From Candidatus Barnesiella excrementavium (GTDB lineage: Bacteria > Bacteroidota > Bacteroidia > Bacteroidales > Barnesiellaceae), in NCBI GenBank assembly GCA_019115485.1, contig DXDM01000048.1, positions 1 to 64,000 of the forward strand: a DNA stretch of 64,000 nucleotides, read 5' to 3'. Each line of letters opens with the position of its first letter. The first letter of the stretch is position 1. The translations under genes were made by a program, and so were the position numbers. Below the pieces are notes generated by a model. That model worked only from the letters and a program-made list of their open reading frames with translations, was not told where the DNA came from and did no database searches. This document shows, one piece after another, positions 1-8,472 of the stretch.

Positions 1-38
1 TACCTTTGTTCTCGGGTTAAATGCGCTTTCTTTTTCAT
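1..38 (-). CDS. Probable IS30-family transposase, N-terminal fragment cut by window edge
   Basis: Only the first 12 codons and part of a thirteenth are inside the window. Read leftwards from the ATG at 38-36 they give MKKKAHLTREQR, and the next codon begins TA, so Tyr is possible. An N-terminal L-T-x-E-Q-R-Y motif is typical of IS30-type transposases, where it opens the first helix-turn-helix region. A Bacteroidetes -7 box (TACTTTTG, 47-54 on the minus strand) sits just upstream, which would leave almost no leader. Identification rests on about a dozen residues, so it is a family-level inference. It could also be another small DNA-binding protein. Confidence 0.45.
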   Translation of the reverse strand, partial: MKKKAHLTREQR

Positions 39-46
39 TTGCAACA

Positions 47-54
47 CAAAAGTA
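47..54 (-). promoter_or_regulatory. Candidate -7 box (TACTTTTG) for the leftward transposase-like gene
   Basis: The minus strand reads TACTTTTG, matching the Bacteroidetes TAnnTTTG -7 element, 8 bases before the ATG at 38-36. No clear TTG sits 19-21 bases upstream. That position is covered by the palindrome at 69-98. Confidence 0.35.
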
Positions 55-68
55 CGTTGTTTGACCTG

Positions 69-98
69 ACAATCGGTTGGAATATTCCAACCGATTGT
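69..98. repeat. Perfect 30-bp palindrome
   Basis: The 15-base arm ACAATCGGTTGGAAT is followed directly by its exact reverse complement. Neither strand carries a good T-run after it, so it is a poor intrinsic terminator. It covers the -33 region of the putative leftward transposase promoter, so it may be an operator or part of the element end. It lies 54 bp downstream of the lipoprotein gene ending at 152, so a role in ending that transcript is also possible. Confidence 0.6.
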
Positions 99-151
99 GC
101 TTTTGAGTTGCATTTTCTAGTTTAATTCACAAAAAGTTCATTTTTAAGGGC

Positions 152-1291
152 TTACAATCGGGATTGTATGGCGCTCTCTATCTCGCTCGCTTTCTCGATG
201 CGTTTCACGATTCCGTCGTTCTTGTCGACAACAAAGCAGACGGGTAAGCTCTTCACGTTGTACATGGCGGCATAGCTCGAATAGACGGTCTGCGGGTCAC
301 GCACACAAACCCACGGCAGGTTGTCGGCCGCCACCTTCCAGGCCTGCTCTTCGGTATCGAGCGATACCTGATAGATTTCCAGACCCCGGCTCTTGTAGCG
401 CTTGTAAAGTTCGGCCAGCTTCATGTTGTAGGCCGGAGAATATTCGGTTTGATAGGCTGTGAAGCAGAGGAGCACCACCTTGTTGCGGTCCAGCTGCTCG
501 GCCAAAGTCTGCTTGCGCCCCAGCTGGTCATACAACTCCACGTCGATATACGAGGTAGTTTCGGGTTCGACATTCGGACTCTTCTGTTGAGGAGCCCGGC
601 TGGCTGCCATCGCCGCCAGAGTCATCTCTCTCAACTGCTTGGTACGGGGCGACTCGGGATACCGCATATCAAATCCCGTAGCCACGGCAGCGATGAGCTT
701 GCGGTCGTCGGCACTATACGGGTCGAATATCTTGTCGCCGTTGATTTCTTGAAAGACAATATAGTACGAAGCAGCCGAAGCGGGATTTTCAAGTACCAGA
801 TTGAGCATCTTCTCCTTATACTCGGCCAATGCCCGAATGGCTTGCTGACGCAAGGAGTCCACCTGGTTGCTTTTCGACTCCATGGCGTGCGAGAGTTCGT
901 TGATGCGGTTTTTCAGTTTTCCACTCTCGTCGGTTACAATGCGCATCTTGGTGCACTCGTCCGACCCGGTTAGTTCATATCCGTCAGCAAAATCGGTTGC
1001 CCGGGCGGCAAAGGTCAAAGTCTCGGTCGAATCGATGGCAAAGTGAACCAATGCCCCGTTCAACCGCAACTGATAAAACTCGGGATACTGCGGAGCCTCA
1101 CGGGTGAATTTGAAAGAACCCTCCTTATCCAGCGCCACCGATTCGAGCACCTCGGGCTGCCCCGAGGCCAGCGATTCGAGATAAAGAATCTGCCCGTCGG
1201 CACCGTCCACATGGCCCTCGATGGTAAACTCCCGTTTGCTGCACGAGGTCACCGCCAGAGCTATCGCACATAAAAATATCCATCTTTTCAT
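152..1291 (-). CDS. DUF4369/thioredoxin-like lipoprotein without redox CxxC
   Basis: This is a 379-residue secreted lipoprotein. I chose the ATG at 1291 because it gives a clean lipoprotein signal peptide with lipobox V-T-S-C (Cys17); the longer reading frame upstream has no signal. An N-terminal beta-rich DUF4369-like domain (about 20-115) is followed by a helical linker and a C-terminal AhpC/TSA-TlpA type thioredoxin fold (about 245-379, with the L-P-V-C-F-V-V-D strand containing the cis-Pro region). In the usual TlpA position of W-C-x-x-C the sequence reads FTAYQTEYSP, so the redox cysteines are absent. Bacteroidales encode many such proteins; the function is unknown and a non-redox role is likely. 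It is divergent from pnp and has no operon partner in the window. Confidence 0.8.
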   Translation of the reverse strand: MKRWIFLCAIALAVTSCSKREFTIEGHVDGADGQILYLESLASGQPEVLESVALDKEGSFKFTREAPQYPEFYQLRLNGALVHFAIDSTETLTFAARATDFADGYELTGSDECTKMRIVTDESGKLKNRINELSHAMESKSNQVDSLRQQAIRALAEYKEKMLNLVLENPASAASYYIVFQEINGDKIFDPYSADDRKLIAAVATGFDMRYPESPRTKQLREMTLAAMAASRAPQQKSPNVEPETTSYIDVELYDQLGRKQTLAEQLDRNKVVLLCFTAYQTEYSPAYNMKLAELYKRYKSRGLEIYQVSLDTEEQAWKVAADNLPWVCVRDPQTVYSSYAAMYNVKSLPVCFVVDKNDGIVKRIEKASEIESAIQSRL

Positions 1292-1342
1292 GGTTACATC
1301 ATTTAATTTCGTTGTCCTCCCGTCCATCGGGAAAACCAGTGA

Positions 1343-1350
1343 CAAAGATA
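1343..1350 (-). promoter_or_regulatory. Candidate -7 box (TATCTTTG) for the DUF4369 lipoprotein
   Basis: The minus strand reads TATCTTTG, an exact TAnnTTTG match, about 50 bases before the ATG at 1291. No convincing TTG/TTTG is seen 19-21 bases upstream. Confidence 0.45.
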
Positions 1351-1445
1351 TGTTTTTTTTCACACATTTCCATATATAATTCCTCCGACGCCCATGAGCA
1401 AAATGAAAGGACAAAAGCGTCCCAAAACAACAAAAGCACACCCCC

Positions 1446-1471
1446 AACCGGTTTAAGACCGGTTATTTTTT
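1446..1471 (+). terminator. Orphan terminator-like hairpin upstream of pnp
   Basis: AACCGGT, a 5-base loop and ACCGGTT are followed by ATTTTTTT on the plus strand. The shape is that of an intrinsic terminator. No plus-strand gene precedes it: the gene to the left runs the other way. It could end a short unannotated transcript or act as an attenuator if pnp has a more distal promoter. Confidence 0.5.
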
Positions 1472-1514
1472 TCATTTTTATTTCATAATCATAGTTTTGC
1501 ATTCAAACTTTCAT

Positions 1515-1522
1515 TATCTTTG
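1515..1522 (+). promoter_or_regulatory. Candidate -7 box (TATCTTTG) for pnp
   Basis: TATCTTTG fits the TAnnTTTG element and lies 40 bases before the pnp ATG. A second match, TAGTTTTG, is at 1492-1499. TTTG at 1496-1499 is only 15 bases from the proximal box, so the -33 element is not settled. Confidence 0.45.
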
Positions 1523-1562
1523 CGTGATTTTGAGATGAAAAAAATAAAGAAAAATCGATTTT

Positions 1563-3749
1563 ATGATTAAACAAGTAATTAAGAAGACCATCGATTTGGG
1601 TGATGGAAGGACCATCACCATCGAAACCGGCAAGCTCGCCAAGCAAGCCGATGGGGCCGTAGAAGTACGCATGGGCAACACCATGCTGTTGGCCACGGTA
1701 TGTTCGGCACAAGAAGCCGGTGAAGGCGTGGATTTCATGCCCTTGCAAGTAGAATACAAAGAGCGTTATTCAGCTTTCGGCCGTTTCCCTGGAGGTTTTA
1801 CCAAACGTGAAGGCCGAGCTTCAGACTACGAGATACTCACCGCCCGTCTGGTGGACCGCGTATTGCGTCCCTTGTTCCCCGACAACTATCACGCCGACAC
1901 GTTCGTGAACATCATGTTGTTCTCGACCGACGGTGTCGACATGCCCGATGCCCTGGCCGGTTTGGCTGCTTCGGCCGCTCTCGCCGTATCGGATATTCCC
2001 TTCAACGGACCTATTTCGGAAGTACGTGTAGCCCGCATCGACGGCAAATTCAGAATCAACCCCACGTTCAGCGAACTCGAAAGAGCCGACATGGACCTGA
2101 TGGTAGGTGCCACCTATGAGAACATCATGATGGTGGAAGGCGAAATGGACGAAGTTTCGGAGGCCGACCTGCTCGAAGCCCTCAAAGCCGCCCACGAAGC
2201 CATCAAGGTTCACTGCCTCGTACAGAAAGAGCTGGCCGAAGCCGTAGGCTCGACCGTGAAACGCGAATATTGCCACGAGACCAACGACGAGGAGCTGCGC
2301 AAAGACGTATGGGCCAAGTGCTACGACAAGGCTTATGCCATTGCCCGCTCGGGTAACGCCGACAAGCACGCCCGCCAAAACGCTTTCGACGCTATCGTCG
2401 ACGACTATCTGGCCGGTCTGAGCGAAGAGGAACTCGCCGAAAAAGAGCCTCTCGTAAAACGTTACTACCACGATGTAGAGAAAGAGGCCGTGCGTCGCTG
2501 CATTCTCGACGAAGGTATCCGTCTCGACGGTCGTACCACCACACAGATTCGCCCCATCTGGTGCGAAGTCGACTACCTGCCGGGTCCTCACGGATCGGCC
2601 GTATTCACCCGTGGTGAGACGCAGGCTCTGGCCACCGTTACGCTGGGTACCAAACTCGACGAGAAGATTCTCGACGACGTGCTCAACCAAGGTCGCGACC
2701 GCTTCCTGCTGCACTACAACTTCCCCCCCTTCTCGACCGGCGAAGCCAAGGCACAGCGTGGCGTAGGCCGTCGTGAAATCGGTCACGGCAACCTGGCCAA
2801 CCGCGCCCTCAAACGTATGATTCCGAAGGATTATCCCTATGTAATCCGTGTCGTATCGGATATTCTCGAATCGAACGGTTCGTCGTCGATGGCTACCGTT
2901 TGCGCCGGAACCCTCGCCCTGATGGACGCCGGTGTTCAAATCAAGAAACCGGTATCGGGTATAGCCATGGGATTGATTACCGATAAAGACAATGTGAAAT
3001 ATGCCATTCTCTCCGATATCCTGGGTGACGAGGACCACCTCGGCGATATGGACTTCAAGGTAACCGGTACCCGCGACGGTATCACGGCTACCCAGATGGA
3101 TATCAAGTGCGACGGTCTCTCCTACGAGATTCTCGAAAGAGCCCTGAACCAGGCCCGCGAAGGTCGTATGCACATTCTCAACATCATCACCAGCACGATT
3201 GCCGAGCCGCGTGCCGACCTCAAACCGCATGCTCCTCGCATCGAAACGATGATTATCCCCAAAGACATGATCGGTGCCGTTATCGGCCCGGGCGGGAAAA
3301 TTATCCAAAGCATACAGGAGGCCAGCGGTGCCATCGTTACCATCGACGAAATCAACAACGAGGGTCACATCGAAATCTCGGCTGCCAACCTCGACTCGAT
3401 TCAGGAGGCCAAACGCCGCATCAAGGCCATCACGGCTCAACCCGAAGAGGGCGAAATCTATACCGGTGTAGTCAAATCGATTCTGCCCTTCGGTGCATTC
3501 GTAGAGATTCTCCCCGGCAAAGACGGTCTGCTCCACATCTCTGAAATCAGCTGGGACCGTCTCGAATCGATGGAAACCTCGGGTATCCACGAAGGCGACG
3601 AAGTCACGGTGAAACTCATCGAAATCGACAAGAAGACCGACAAATACCGTCTGTCGATGAAAGCCCTGTTGCCCCGTCCCGAAAGAGCCCCGCGCAACGA
3701 CCGTCACCACGGCGAGAACCGCAACGGCAACAAAAACAACCAACAATAA
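1563..3749 (+). CDS. pnp: Polyribonucleotide nucleotidyltransferase (PNPase)
   Basis: The 728-residue protein is full length for PNPase, which degrades RNA 3'-to-5' by phosphorolysis and is a core RNA-decay enzyme acting as a trimer. The order is RNase PH domain 1 (about 5-230), an all-helical linker, RNase PH domain 2 (about 325-555), a KH domain with the G-P-G-G-K loop near 575, and an S1 domain (about 628-700, G-A-F-V-E-I). The second PH domain carries the conserved GRREIGHG stretch and the acidic D-M-D-F-K-V-T-G-T region. The C-terminus is a short tail rich in Arg, Asn and His (from about 705), probably disordered. It is monocistronic, ended by a strong hairpin 36 bases after the stop. 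Confidence 0.97.
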   Translation: MIKQVIKKTIDLGDGRTITIETGKLAKQADGAVEVRMGNTMLLATVCSAQEAGEGVDFMPLQVEYKERYSAFGRFPGGFTKREGRASDYEILTARLVDRVLRPLFPDNYHADTFVNIMLFSTDGVDMPDALAGLAASAALAVSDIPFNGPISEVRVARIDGKFRINPTFSELERADMDLMVGATYENIMMVEGEMDEVSEADLLEALKAAHEAIKVHCLVQKELAEAVGSTVKREYCHETNDEELRKDVWAKCYDKAYAIARSGNADKHARQNAFDAIVDDYLAGLSEEELAEKEPLVKRYYHDVEKEAVRRCILDEGIRLDGRTTTQIRPIWCEVDYLPGPHGSAVFTRGETQALATVTLGTKLDEKILDDVLNQGRDRFLLHYNFPPFSTGEAKAQRGVGRREIGHGNLANRALKRMIPKDYPYVIRVVSDILESNGSSSMATVCAGTLALMDAGVQIKKPVSGIAMGLITDKDNVKYAILSDILGDEDHLGDMDFKVTGTRDGITATQMDIKCDGLSYEILERALNQAREGRMHILNIITSTIAEPRADLKPHAPRIETMIIPKDMIGAVIGPGGKIIQSIQEASGAIVTIDEINNEGHIEISAANLDSIQEAKRRIKAITAQPEEGEIYTGVVKSILPFGAFVEILPGKDGLLHISEISWDRLESMETSGIHEGDEVTVKLIEIDKKTDKYRLSMKALLPRPERAPRNDRHHGENRNGNKNNQQ

Positions 3750-3784
3750 GCAAGCGCAACAAGGCCTCTGGCCTGTCGCCATAC

Positions 3785-3820
3785 GAGCCGCATATCTGCC
3801 CGATATGCGGCTCTTTCTTT
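3785..3820 (+). terminator. Rho-independent terminator of pnp
   Basis: A perfect 12-bp stem (GAGCCGCATATC with its complement), a 5-base loop and a following TTCTTT lie just after the pnp stop. The rest of the gap to rpoN (3821-3980) shows no gene. It contains a weaker CCCCGT...ACGGGG inverted repeat and a -7-like TACCTTCG at 3952-3959. Confidence 0.85.
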
Positions 3821-3980
3821 ATCGACCCGCCGCCGTGGAATACAAACCCAACCGCCAACAACGGTAGAACCCCCTCCCCGTGCCTATTTCAAACATATAT
3901 TGTACGGGGTTAAAAATTCTCATTTTTTTACTTATTTAGCGTAAAAATCGTTACCTTCGTTTGCAAATGATTCTCGTCCT

Positions 3981-5450
3981 ATGGCAGCACTGAAACAGCA
4001 GCTACAACAGAAGCTGCAACAAAAGCTCTCACCCCAGCAGATACAACTCATTCGGCTCCTCGAACTCACCGAAGTAGAGTTTGAAGAGCGCGTGCAGCAG
4101 GAGCTGGTCGACAACCCCGCTCTGGAAGAGGGGCGGGAAGAAAGTCTCGACAGCCTGAACGACTTCAACCCCAACGCCGACGAAGACGGAAACCCCACCG
4201 AATCGGCCGAGGAACTCTCGCTGGGCGACTACCGCACCGAGGACGATATCCCCGACTACCGACTCGAAGCCGACAACTTCTCAAAGGACGACAAAAAAGA
4301 CGACATACCCTTTGTCTCGGCCTCGTCGTTCCACGACTACCTCGAAAGCCAGCTGGGCGAACTGTCGCTCGACGACACCTCCTACCAGATAGCCCAGTAC
4401 ATCATCGGCAACATCGACGACAACGGCTACCTGCAACGCCCCATACAGGCCATCACCGACGACCTCATCTTTCAGGTGGGGCTCGATGTACCGGTGAGTC
4501 AGGTCGAGGATATTCTGCAAATGATTCAAGAGTTCGAGCCCGCCGGCGTGGGGGCTTCGAACCTGCGCGAATGCCTGCTGCTGCAACTCGAACGTCACGA
4601 GGGGACACCCGCCAACCTGCTGGCCTACAAGATTGTCGACCAGATGTTCGACGAATTTTCCAAAAAACACTACGACAAAATCATGCGCCAGTGCAACGTG
4701 AGCGAAGAGGAGCTGAAACAGGCCATTCGGGAAATCACCCAGCTCAACCCCAAGCCGGGCAGCGCCTGGAACAACAGCTACTCGGGCAACACCGAGCACC
4801 ACATCATACCCGACTTCTACGTCGAGGCCCAGGACGGCGAGCTCTCCATCAGCCTCAACAACAGCAACGTGCCCGAGCTGCACGTGAGCCGCGACTATCA
4901 GGACATGCTCGAAGACTACTCCTCGAACAAGCAGAACCAGACGCGCGACAAGCGCGACGCACTGCTGTTCGTCAAGCAGAAACTCGATGCCGCCCAGTGG
5001 TTTGTCAACGCCGTGAAGCAGCGGCAGGAGACGCTGCTCAAAACCATCACCGTGATTGTCGAGCTGCAAAAGGAGTTTTTCCTCACTGGCGACGAACGCA
5101 CGCTCAAACCCATGATTCTGAAAGATGTGGCCGAGCGCACCGGATATGACATCTCGACCATCTCGCGTGCCAGCAACAGCAAGTACGTGCAAACAAATTT
5201 CGGTATCTATCCGTTAAAATATTTCTTCTCCGAGTCGATGCAGAACGATGCCGGCGAGGAGGTTTCGACCCGCGAAATCAAACGGCTGCTGCAAGAGTTG
5301 GTCGAGCATGAAGACAAGCACAAACCGCTCTCCGACGACAAGCTGTGCGAACTGCTGCAACAGAAAGGATATCCCATCGCGCGACGCACCATCGCCAAGT
5401 ATCGGGAACAACTCTCCATTCCTGTGGCCCGGTTGAGAAAAGAGATATGA
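3981..5450 (+). CDS. rpoN: RNA polymerase sigma-54 factor
   Basis: The 489-residue protein has all sigma-54 parts. Region I is Gln-rich and binds activators (1-50, with QLQQKLQQKLSPQQIQLIRL). An acidic region II covers about 50-110. The core-binding region follows, then the DNA-binding region ending in the RpoN box ARRTIAKYRE (467-476). It directs transcription from -24/-12 promoters and needs an AAA+ enhancer-binding protein, none of which is encoded in this window. The stop overlaps the next start (ATGA), so it heads an operon with a membrane protein, purE and ispG. Confidence 0.96.
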   Translation: MAALKQQLQQKLQQKLSPQQIQLIRLLELTEVEFEERVQQELVDNPALEEGREESLDSLNDFNPNADEDGNPTESAEELSLGDYRTEDDIPDYRLEADNFSKDDKKDDIPFVSASSFHDYLESQLGELSLDDTSYQIAQYIIGNIDDNGYLQRPIQAITDDLIFQVGLDVPVSQVEDILQMIQEFEPAGVGASNLRECLLLQLERHEGTPANLLAYKIVDQMFDEFSKKHYDKIMRQCNVSEEELKQAIREITQLNPKPGSAWNNSYSGNTEHHIIPDFYVEAQDGELSISLNNSNVPELHVSRDYQDMLEDYSSNKQNQTRDKRDALLFVKQKLDAAQWFVNAVKQRQETLLKTITVIVELQKEFFLTGDERTLKPMILKDVAERTGYDISTISRASNSKYVQTNFGIYPLKYFFSESMQNDAGEEVSTREIKRLLQELVEHEDKHKPLSDDKLCELLQQKGYPIARRTIAKYREQLSIPVARLRKEI

Positions 5451-6088
5451 ACCCATTAAACCCACGAAAGAAAATGAAAAAACTGGCTACCCTGCTGTCG
5501 ACCCTGTTTCACCCCCTGCTCATGCCCACCTACGGTATAGCCATCGCGCTCTACACCTCGTACATGCGCATCTTCGGCGACAGGCTGCTGGGCATCATCG
5601 TCACAGGCGTGCTGCTCACCACCTGCGTGTTGCCGTCGCTGGGCATCTATATCCTTTACAAAACGGGACACATCAGCGATGTCAGGCTGCACAACCGCAC
5701 CGAGCGCACGGTACCCTACATCATCAACTTTGTCTGCTACGTGGCTTGCTACCTCTACCTCTATCGGTTCGGGATACCCAGCTGGATACTCTCGGTAGTG
5801 GCCGGAGCCATCGTCTCGCTCATCATCGCCCTCTTCATCAACCGCTACTGGAAGATAAGCGCCCACATGATGGCTGCCGGTTCGATGGTCACGCTGGTCT
5901 TTCTCATGAGTTTCTACGGACTCATGCTCAAACCCTATATCCTCCCGCTGCAAATCATCATGCTGCTGCTGGCCGGAGCCATAGGATCGTCGCGTATCCT
6001 GCTCAACCGCCACACGCTGGGGCAGGTGGGAGCCGGATTCGGCCTGGGTGTGCTCTGTTGCGCGTCGATGTTCTATATCTTTGTCTAA
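5447..6088 (+). CDS. Conserved polytopic membrane protein of the rpoN-purE cluster
   Basis: The 213-residue protein has about six hydrophobic helices and no enzyme motif I recognise. I chose the ATG at 5447, whose ATGA overlaps the rpoN stop. A second ATG at 5474 (MKKLATLLSTLFHP) is equally plausible and would remove nine residues. The His/Pro-rich start (FHPLLMPTYG) and the R-L-H-N-R-T-E-R-T-V-P segment after the second helix are strong local features. PAP2-like phosphatases have superficially similar topology, but their catalytic signature is absent. The gene sits between rpoN and purE, a gene order I associate with Bacteroides relatives. Function unknown. Confidence 0.8.
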   Translation: MNPLNPRKKMKKLATLLSTLFHPLLMPTYGIAIALYTSYMRIFGDRLLGIIVTGVLLTTCVLPSLGIYILYKTGHISDVRLHNRTERTVPYIINFVCYVACYLYLYRFGIPSWILSVVAGAIVSLIIALFINRYWKISAHMMAAGSMVTLVFLMSFYGLMLKPYILPLQIIMLLLAGAIGSSRILLNRHTLGQVGAGFGLGVLCCASMFYIFV

Positions 6089-6109
6089 CCAATCATAATA
6101 TATACCATC

Positions 6110-6616
6110 ATGAAACCTGTCGTAAGTATCATCATGGGGAGCACCTCCGACCTCCCCGTCATGGAAAAGGCCGCCAAGCTGCTCGACGAGTGCGAAATCC
6201 CCTTCGAGATGCTGGCCCTCTCGGCCCACCGCACACCGGCCCAGGTCGAGGAGTTTGCCAAAGGCGCCAAAGCGCGCGGCATTCAAGTAATCATCGCGGC
6301 TGCCGGCATGGCGGCTCACCTGCCCGGCGTCATCGCCTCGATGACACCCCTGCCGGTTATCGGTGTGCCCATCAAATCGGGCATGGAGGGTCTCGACGCC
6401 CTGCTGGCCATCGTGCAGATGCCCCCGGGAATCCCCGTAGCCACCGTAGGTATCAACGCCTCGCTCAACGCCGCTATCCTGGCCACCCAGATGCTGGCCC
6501 TGGGCGATGCCGCCATTGCCGAAAAGGTGGAGAAATACAAGGCCGGACTGACACAAAAGATTGTCGCTGCCAACGAAGCGCTGGCCGAGGTCAAATACAA
6601 GTTCAAAACCAACTGA
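6110..6616 (+). CDS. purE: 5-(carboxyamino)imidazole ribonucleotide mutase (PurE, class I)
   Basis: The 168-residue enzyme converts N5-CAIR to CAIR in de novo purine synthesis, working with PurK. The signature residues are present: the N-terminal I-I-M-G-S-T-S-D phosphate loop (7-14), SAHRTP with catalytic His40 (38-43), and AAGMAAHLPG (64-73). The spacing and HRTP pattern are those of class I (bacterial) PurE rather than the class II enzyme that uses AIR and CO2. It lies 21 bases after the membrane protein gene and 27 bases before ispG, so it is probably co-transcribed from rpoN. Confidence 0.95.
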   Translation: MKPVVSIIMGSTSDLPVMEKAAKLLDECEIPFEMLALSAHRTPAQVEEFAKGAKARGIQVIIAAAGMAAHLPGVIASMTPLPVIGVPIKSGMEGLDALLAIVQMPPGIPVATVGINASLNAAILATQMLALGDAAIAEKVEKYKAGLTQKIVAANEALAEVKYKFKTN

Positions 6617-6643
6617 TTCCTATTCACACCGTTCTCTTTTATC

Positions 6644-8455
6644 ATGGATTATTACAACTATCATCGCCGGAAAAGCAGCGTCGTACACATAGGCGACACA
6701 CCCCTCGGCGGGGAATATCCCATACGCATACAGTCGATGACCAACACCTCTACCCTCGATACCCCGGGCAGCGTGGAGCAGTGTATCCGTATCATCGAGG
6801 CAGGAGCCGACTATGTGCGGCTCACCGCCCAAGGTGTGCGCGAAGCCGAGAACCTGGCCGAAATCAAGAAGGGGCTGCTCGCCCGGGGATACCATACCCC
6901 CTTGATTGCCGACATTCACTTCAACCCCAAGGCGGCCGACGCCGCGGCCTGCACCGTCGAGAAGGTTCGTATCAATCCCGGTAACTTTGTCGACAGTGCC
7001 CGCACCTTCAAGCAAATCGACTACACCGACGAGGAGTATGCCGCCGAACTGCAACGCCTCAGGGAGCGCTTTGTCGCTTTCCTCGACATCTGCAAGGCGC
7101 ACCACACGGCCATTCGGCTGGGGGTGAACCACGGCTCTCTCTCCGACCGCATCATGAGCCGTTACGGCGACACGCCGGCCGGCATGGTAGAGTCGTGCAT
7201 GGAGTTCCTGCGCATCTGCCGCGACGAACATTTCGACGATGTGGTCATCTCCATCAAGGCCTCCAACACGGTGGTCATGGTACAGACCGTACGGCTGCTC
7301 ATCAAAACGATGGAGGCCGAGGGCATGTGCTACCCGCTGCACCTGGGGGTAACCGAGGCCGGCGACGGCGAGGACGGACGAATCAAATCGGCCGTGGGCA
7401 TAGGCACCCTGCTGGCCGACGGTATTGGCGACACCATCAGAGTCTCGCTGAGCGAGGCGCCCGAGGCCGAGGTACCGGTGGCCCGCAAACTGGTCGACTA
7501 CATCACGGCCCGGGCCGGACACACCCCGGTCGTGTCTCCCGACCTCTCGCTCGAACAGTTGGCCGACCGACCCAAAGCCGCTTGCGGCGGCATAGGTGCC
7601 GGCGAACAACCGGTTGTCATCGCCGAAGGGACTCCCGGGTCGGGCACAAAGGCCGACTTCTACTACACGCACGACCGGGCAGCCGACGATGCCACCCGGG
7701 TGATTGTCGACTATCCCCACTATCACGGCCAAGACAACACCTTCCCGCTCTTCGGGGCGGCCGACGAGCAGGCCCTGAAATCCTGTCGGGCTCCCCTGCG
7801 GTTCCTGCAAGCCGATACCACCGAGATTTCCGACTCGCTGCTCTCCCTGCTGACCGGGGAGAAGGGTGTCGTGCTGATTCTCTCGTCGCAACACCCCAAC
7901 CCCGTGGGTGACCTGCGGGCTGCCCTGGCCCGACTCACGGCGGCTGGTTGCCCGTGTCCCGTAATCCTGCAAAGGTGCTACCGCGAGAACGACCCCGAGG
8001 AGTTGCAGGTGAAGGCCGGAGCCGATTTCGGTCCTTTCCTGCTCGACAGCCTCATCGACGGGGTATTCCTCGGCAACGACGGAGATATCGCCTCACAGCG
8101 CCTCGTAGAGTACATGTTCACCATTTTACAGGCGGCCCGCAAGCGATTCAGCAAGACCGAATACATCTCCTGCCCCAGTTGCGGACGGACGATGTTCGAC
8201 CTGCAAACGACCATCGCCCGGGTCAAGGCGGCCACCTCGCACCTCACCGGCCTCAAAATAGGCGTCATGGGTTGTATCGTGAACGGTCCCGGCGAAATGG
8301 CCGATGCCGACTACGGCTACGTGGGTGCCGGACGCAACCGGGTGAGTCTCTACAAAGGCAAGTGCTGCATCGAAAAGAACATACCCGAGGAGCAGGCTAT
8401 CGAGAAGCTCATCGCCCTCATCAAGGCCAACGGCGACTGGTGCGACCCGGCTTGA
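6644..8455 (+). CDS. ispG: 4-hydroxy-3-methylbut-2-enyl diphosphate synthase, long form
   Basis: The 603-residue IspG/GcpE reduces MEcPP to HMBPP in the MEP isoprenoid pathway. The N-terminal TIM barrel (about 1-270; S-M-T-N-T, then ADIHFNP) is followed by an insert of about 200 residues and the C-terminal [4Fe-4S] domain. Cluster ligands are visible as Cys510 and Cys513 (C-P-S-C) and Cys544, followed by the conserved Glu551 (CIVNGPGE). Typical proteobacterial IspG is about 370 residues; the long form with the insert is known from Bacteroidetes, Chlamydiae and plastids. It closes the rpoN-purE cluster, 17 bases before the MATE gene. Confidence 0.95.
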   Translation: MDYYNYHRRKSSVVHIGDTPLGGEYPIRIQSMTNTSTLDTPGSVEQCIRIIEAGADYVRLTAQGVREAENLAEIKKGLLARGYHTPLIADIHFNPKAADAAACTVEKVRINPGNFVDSARTFKQIDYTDEEYAAELQRLRERFVAFLDICKAHHTAIRLGVNHGSLSDRIMSRYGDTPAGMVESCMEFLRICRDEHFDDVVISIKASNTVVMVQTVRLLIKTMEAEGMCYPLHLGVTEAGDGEDGRIKSAVGIGTLLADGIGDTIRVSLSEAPEAEVPVARKLVDYITARAGHTPVVSPDLSLEQLADRPKAACGGIGAGEQPVVIAEGTPGSGTKADFYYTHDRAADDATRVIVDYPHYHGQDNTFPLFGAADEQALKSCRAPLRFLQADTTEISDSLLSLLTGEKGVVLILSSQHPNPVGDLRAALARLTAAGCPCPVILQRCYRENDPEELQVKAGADFGPFLLDSLIDGVFLGNDGDIASQRLVEYMFTILQAARKRFSKTEYISCPSCGRTMFDLQTTIARVKAATSHLTGLKIGVMGCIVNGPGEMADADYGYVGAGRNRVSLYKGKCCIEKNIPEEQAIEKLIALIKANGDWCDPA

Positions 8456-8472
8456 AATCACAGGCATAACCG

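Noticed and set aside
1821-3782. A 653-codon open frame opposite pnp
   Set aside because: Shadow of pnp with no recognisable domain; it would also read through the pnp terminator.
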